The position numbers were made by a program, and so were the translations under genes. From CAVQUE01 sp046290435 (GTDB lineage Bacteria > Actinomycetota > Acidimicrobiia > Acidimicrobiales > UBA8592): a stretch of 64,000 bases of DNA. Below the pieces are notes generated by a model. That model had not been told where the DNA came from. It saw nothing but the letters and a program-made list of their open reading frames with translations, and made no database searches. Shown piece by piece: positions 60,768 to 64,000 of the stretch; within the stretch, counting starts at the first letter, position 1; every line of letters begins with the position of its first letter. The DNA lies in NCBI GenBank assembly GCA_046290435.1, contig JBKAGO010000068.1:62001-126000 (forward strand). The letters are read 5' to 3'.

Positions 60768-62222
60768 ATGGCACCTGCAGCGGACCCACTGACCCCCATC
60801 GACGCGATCGCCGGGATCATCGAGGGCACACGGCGGGCCTTCGAGTCCGGGCGCACCCGCACCCCGGAGTGGCGGGTGAGCACCCTGCACGCCATCCGCG
60901 CCGGGCTGGTCGAGCACGAGAGGTCGCTCGAGGCGGCGCTGGCCGCCGACCTCGGCAAGCCGGCGCTCGAGACGTTCGCCACCGAGATCGGCTTCACCCT
61001 CGGCGAGATCGACCATGCCCTCGCCAACCTCGGTGGGTGGATGGCGCCACGGAGGGTCCCGACGCCGCTCACGCTCGAGCCGGGTAGCTCGCGCATCGTG
61101 GCCGAGCCGCTGGGCGTCGTCGCCGTCATCGCCCCCTGGAACTATCCGGTGCAGCTGACCCTGGGCCCGATGGTGGCAGCCGTCGCCGCAGGCAACGCGG
61201 TGGTGGCCAAACCCAGCGAGCTGACCCCCGAGGTCGACGCCGTGCTGGCCCGGCTGATCGCCGGGCTGAACGAGCCCGCCATCGCCTCGGTGCACGGCGG
61301 GGTAGCCGAATCGACCGAGCTGTTGGCCCAGCGCTTCGACCACATCTTCTACACCGGCAACGGCCGCGTCGCCCGCGTTGTGATGCGGGCTGCCGCCGAG
61401 CACCTGACCCCTGTGACGCTCGAGCTCGGCGGCAAGAGCCCGGCAATCGTCAGCCGCCACGCGAACATCGAGCTCGCCGCGAAGCGCATCGCCTGGGGCA
61501 AGTTCCTCAACGCCGGCCAGACCTGCATCGCCCCCGACCACGTGCTGGTCGACACCACGGTCCACGATCAGCTGGTCACCGCGCTGGCCGACGCCGTCCG
61601 CGACTTCTACGGCGCCGATCCCGCCGCCAGTCCCGACTACGCCCGCATCGTCAACGATGCGCACTTCCATCGCCTCGAGAAGCTGCTGCACGCCGGCGAC
61701 ATCGTCGTCGGCGGCGGCGCCGATCCCGACCGCCGCTACATCGCCCCCACCGTCATCGCCGGCGTCCACCGCGACGACCCCGTCATGGGCGAGGAGATCT
61801 TCGGCCCGATCCTGCCGGTGCTCGCCATCGACTCCATCGACGAGGCCATCGCTGCCATCACCGCCGGCGACAAGCCCCTGGCGCTCTACGCATTCAGCGA
61901 GGACGACGACGAGATCGACCGCATCGTGTCGGGCACCAGCAGCGGCGGCGTGTGCGTCAACGGCACGCTCATGCAGGTCTCGAACCCACATCTGCCCTTC
62001 GGCGGCGTGGGCCCCAGCGGCACTGGCGCCTATCACGGCCGCCACGGCTTCGACGCCCTCAGCCACCACAAGGCCGTCTACACCCGCAGCACCCGGCTCG
62101 ACCCGCCGCTGCTGTACCCGCCCTACACCGCCACCCAGGCGAAGATGATCCGCATCGGCCTCGGCCTCCCCGACCCCCGGGATCTGGTGGCCGGTCTGCG
62201 CAACCGCCTCCGCCGCAACTGA
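60768..62222 (+). CDS. Aldehyde dehydrogenase (class 3-like)
   Basis: A 484-residue NAD(P)-dependent aldehyde dehydrogenase. The active site is formed by Glu in VTLELGGKSPAI and Cys in NAGQTCIAPDHVLV. N-terminal landmarks are GVVAVIAPWNYPVQL and VVAKPSELTPEV. The shape (short N-terminus, VCVNGTLMQVSNPHLPFGGVGPSGTGAYHGRHGFDALSHHKAV in pieces) matches ALDH3-type/coniferyl aldehyde dehydrogenases. It follows gdhA by about 65 bases and could be transcribed from the same promoter. Confidence 0.94.
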   Translation: MAPAADPLTPIDAIAGIIEGTRRAFESGRTRTPEWRVSTLHAIRAGLVEHERSLEAALAADLGKPALETFATEIGFTLGEIDHALANLGGWMAPRRVPTPLTLEPGSSRIVAEPLGVVAVIAPWNYPVQLTLGPMVAAVAAGNAVVAKPSELTPEVDAVLARLIAGLNEPAIASVHGGVAESTELLAQRFDHIFYTGNGRVARVVMRAAAEHLTPVTLELGGKSPAIVSRHANIELAAKRIAWGKFLNAGQTCIAPDHVLVDTTVHDQLVTALADAVRDFYGADPAASPDYARIVNDAHFHRLEKLLHAGDIVVGGGADPDRRYIAPTVIAGVHRDDPVMGEEIFGPILPVLAIDSIDEAIAAITAGDKPLALYAFSEDDDEIDRIVSGTSSGGVCVNGTLMQVSNPHLPFGGVGPSGTGAYHGRHGFDALSHHKAVYTRSTRLDPPLLYPPYTATQAKMIRIGLGLPDPRDLVAGLRNRLRRN

Positions 62223-62334
62223 CTCCGGCGGCTGTTGGGGCGATCAGCGTTGAGACAGCGGTGACGATGTGCGGGGCGCCCGAGGCGCTCCTGTCCCCTA
62301 CGGTTGCGCCCAACGCGAAGACACAGGAGGATCC

Positions 62335-62808
62335 ATGAACGTCGGCGACCTCATGACCACCGAGGTGGTCACCACCACGCCAGGCACCACCATCGCCGAG
62401 CTCGAAGAGCTCTTCACCCGCAACGCCATCTCGGGGGCGCCGGTGCTCGACGGCGATCAACTCGTCGGTGTGGTGTCCCAGACCGACATCATCGGCGTCA
62501 TCGCCGACCAGCCCCGTCTCGGTGGCGAGCTGCCGTCGTTCCTGCTGAGCCCCCAGCCGATCGCCGCACCGATCCTCGCCGAGCTCGCAGCCGAACGTGC
62601 GGCCGCGGCCGAGCGCATGGCGGCGCGTACCGTGGCCGACGTCATGACGGGCGTTCCGGTCACGGTCGCCGCGGGCGACGACGTCGCCGTCGCCGCCGAG
62701 AAGATGTGCAACGAACGCATCCATCGTGTGCTGGTCACCGAGGACGGCCGTCTGGTCGGACTCCTCAGCGCGCTCGACCTGGTGGGCCTGCTCATCGACA
62801 TGGACTGA
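62335..62808 (+). CDS. Tandem CBS-domain protein
   Basis: A 157-residue protein with two CBS motifs: VGDLMTTEVVTTTPGTTIAELEELF with GAPVLDGDQLVGVVSQTDIIG, and VADVMTGVPVTVAAGDDVAVAAEKM with HRVLVTEDGRLVGLLSALDLVGLL. Stand-alone CBS pairs bind AMP, ATP or similar nucleotides and act as regulatory subunits or sensors. AGGAGG lies four bases before the ATG. The esterase gene follows after ten bases, so they are probably co-transcribed. Confidence 0.93.
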   Translation: MNVGDLMTTEVVTTTPGTTIAELEELFTRNAISGAPVLDGDQLVGVVSQTDIIGVIADQPRLGGELPSFLLSPQPIAAPILAELAAERAAAAERMAARTVADVMTGVPVTVAAGDDVAVAAEKMCNERIHRVLVTEDGRLVGLLSALDLVGLLIDMD

Positions 62809-62818
62809 GGCCGGCTCC

Positions 62819-64000
62819 GTGGAGGGACTCGTCCATCCGGACTTCACTGCCGTCGCCGACAAGCTCGACGCCATCATGTCGAGCCGACGCTCTCGCGGCG
62901 GTGCAGCCGTGGCGGTGTATCACCATGGCGAACCGGTCGTCGACATCTGGACGGGCACGGCCCGGGCCGGGCTCCCGTGGCAGCGCGACACCATGGCCGT
63001 GTCGTTCTCGACCACCAAGGGCGTCGTCGCCACCGTCGTCCATCGCCTCGTCGATCGGGGCCTGTTGTCCTACGACGAACCGGTGGCCACCTGGTGGCCC
63101 GAGTTCGCCGCCAACGGCAAGGCCGACATCACGCTTCGCCACCTGTTGACGCACCAGGCGGGCATGCACCGGGTCCGCAGCCTCGTCGACGGCGCCGAGA
63201 CGCTGCTCGACTGGGACGAGATGACGGCGCGGCTGGCCGCCGCCGAACCGGCTTGGGAGCCGGGCACCCGGCCGGGTTATCACGCCCTGACGTTCGGGTG
63301 GCTCGTCGGCGAGGTCATACGCCGGGTCACCGGCGGCACCGTCGCCGAAGCGGTGCAGAACGAGATCTGCGCACCGCTCGGCATCGACGGCCTCACCATC
63401 GGCGCACCACCGGAACTGTACGAACGGATCGCGCCGCTGCATGTCGATCCGGCCGCATCGACGCGGCTGCTGAAGCTGTTCCACTGGCTCGAGACCAAGG
63501 ACCGCTATCGGCCGATGGTCGAGGCGCTCGTGGTCGACGACTACCTGCCGCTGGCCGCCACCGACCGCATCCTCACCGGCGAGATCCCCGCCGCCAATGG
63601 TGCCTTCACCGCCCGATCGCTGGCTCGGATGTACGCGGCGCTCGCCACCCCGGACGCGTTCGACGGTCCCCCGCTGCTGTCGCCGGCCACCCTGGCCGAA
63701 GCCACGCGCATCCAGACATCGGCCAAGGACCGGGTCGTCCTGTTCACGATGCAGTGGCGGCTGGGCTACCACCTGGCGGCCACCACCGCCGGCGTCCTGC
63801 CCCGGGGCTTCGGCCATTTCGGCTTCGGCGGCTCCGGCGCCTGGGGCGACCCCGAATCCGGCCTGGCCGTGGCGATGGTGCTCACCCGAGTGGCCGGCAC
63901 CCCCTTCGCCGACACCCGTTTCCTGCGCGTCGGCGGGGCCGCTGTACGCAGCGCCCGCGCCCGGATCCGGTCGGGTGCGGCCTCGATTGGCCAGAGGAGC
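62819..64000 (+). CDS. Beta-lactamase-family serine hydrolase/esterase (cut by right edge)
   Basis: The frame from GTG 62819 is open to the end of the window, 394 codons without a stop. It encodes a class C beta-lactamase-like (EstB-type) hydrolase. The S-x-x-K motif is SFSTTKGVVA with nucleophile Ser64 and Lys67. Tyr in GYHALTFGWLVGEVI replaces the YxN motif, and HFGFGGSG near the end is the HxG-like element. The N-terminus VHPDFTAVADKLDAIM followed by GGAAVAVYHHGEPVVDIW is the family's usual start. It is likely an esterase or lipase-like enzyme rather than an antibiotic-degrading one. The 3' end is missing. Confidence 0.9.
   Translation, partial: MEGLVHPDFTAVADKLDAIMSSRRSRGGAAVAVYHHGEPVVDIWTGTARAGLPWQRDTMAVSFSTTKGVVATVVHRLVDRGLLSYDEPVATWWPEFAANGKADITLRHLLTHQAGMHRVRSLVDGAETLLDWDEMTARLAAAEPAWEPGTRPGYHALTFGWLVGEVIRRVTGGTVAEAVQNEICAPLGIDGLTIGAPPELYERIAPLHVDPAASTRLLKLFHWLETKDRYRPMVEALVVDDYLPLAATDRILTGEIPAANGAFTARSLARMYAALATPDAFDGPPLLSPATLAEATRIQTSAKDRVVLFTMQWRLGYHLAATTAGVLPRGFGHFGFGGSGAWGDPESGLAVAMVLTRVAGTPFADTRFLRVGGAAVRSARARIRSGAASIGQRS

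Overview
The window is high-GC DNA with densely packed genes, frequent ATGA/GTGA overlaps, GTG and TTG starts and several apparently leaderless genes. The gene families (MalT-type LuxR regulator with DUF6325/SHOCT proteins, NarL-type two-component pair, ECF sigma factor, alternative-oxidase-like diiron protein, many acyl-CoA enzymes) point to an actinobacterium, probably of the Acidimicrobiia. That placement is inference from gene content; no rRNA lies in the window.

Layout. 1-4.9 kb: end of an acyl-CoA synthetase, a small flavinylation/heme-membrane cluster (Pro-rich protein, ApbE, ferric-reductase-like membrane protein), HD-domain protein, thymidine kinase, EthD protein. 4.97-10.29 kb: a tRNA-Gly(CCC) carrying a 5.2-kb integrated element, bounded by a 49-bp perfect direct repeat of the tRNA 3' end. 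It holds a tyrosine integrase, an ATGA-coupled pair (winged-helix-like protein plus DUF3800-like protein), a frameshifted toxin with an intact RHH antitoxin, an excisionase-like protein and two opposing small genes. Related 49-bp arm-type sequences lie near both ends. 10.5-23.4 kb: methyltransferase, GNAT, a secreted RTX-lipase followed by a histidine kinase/response regulator pair and a TSP3/RTX calcium-binding protein, an M50-CBS protease, a large ATPase regulator and a MarR-GNAT fusion with a strong palindromic operator.

23.6-34.2 kb: a candidate RpiR regulon. A divergent RpiR-SIS regulator faces a minus-strand series of purple-acid-phosphatase-like enzyme, MFS transporter, metallophosphoesterase-beta-propeller fusion, two sugar-type ABC permeases, a lipoprotein binding protein and a MalK-type ATPase. 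Near-identical GAAAT-N-ATTTC palindromes sit before the first gene and before the phosphoesterase-ABC block, which suggests joint uptake and dephosphorylation of a phosphorylated organic compound. 34.3-40.7 kb: alternative-oxidase-like protein, a HerA-like ATPase gene cut off inside its P-loop, a MacB/FtsX-type ABC exporter, DUF1801 protein and an alcohol dehydrogenase.

40.8-47.8 kb: a MalT-type regulator with two small DUF6325-type proteins, two SHOCT proteins, an arylsulfatase and a HAD phosphatase. Four copies of TCAC-N9-GTGA (one with a mismatch) precede the regulator and three flanking units, suggesting one regulon. 47.9-64 kb: ECF sigma factor with a membrane-anchored partner, CPA2 antiporter, nicotinamidase plus nicotinate phosphoribosyltransferase (NAD salvage), acyl-CoA dehydrogenase, a stand-alone SF1 helicase with a nuclease-like tail, META lipoprotein, glutamate-type dehydrogenase, aldehyde dehydrogenase, CBS protein and a beta-lactamase-family esterase open at the right edge.

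All family names come from reading motifs by eye; no database search was run.
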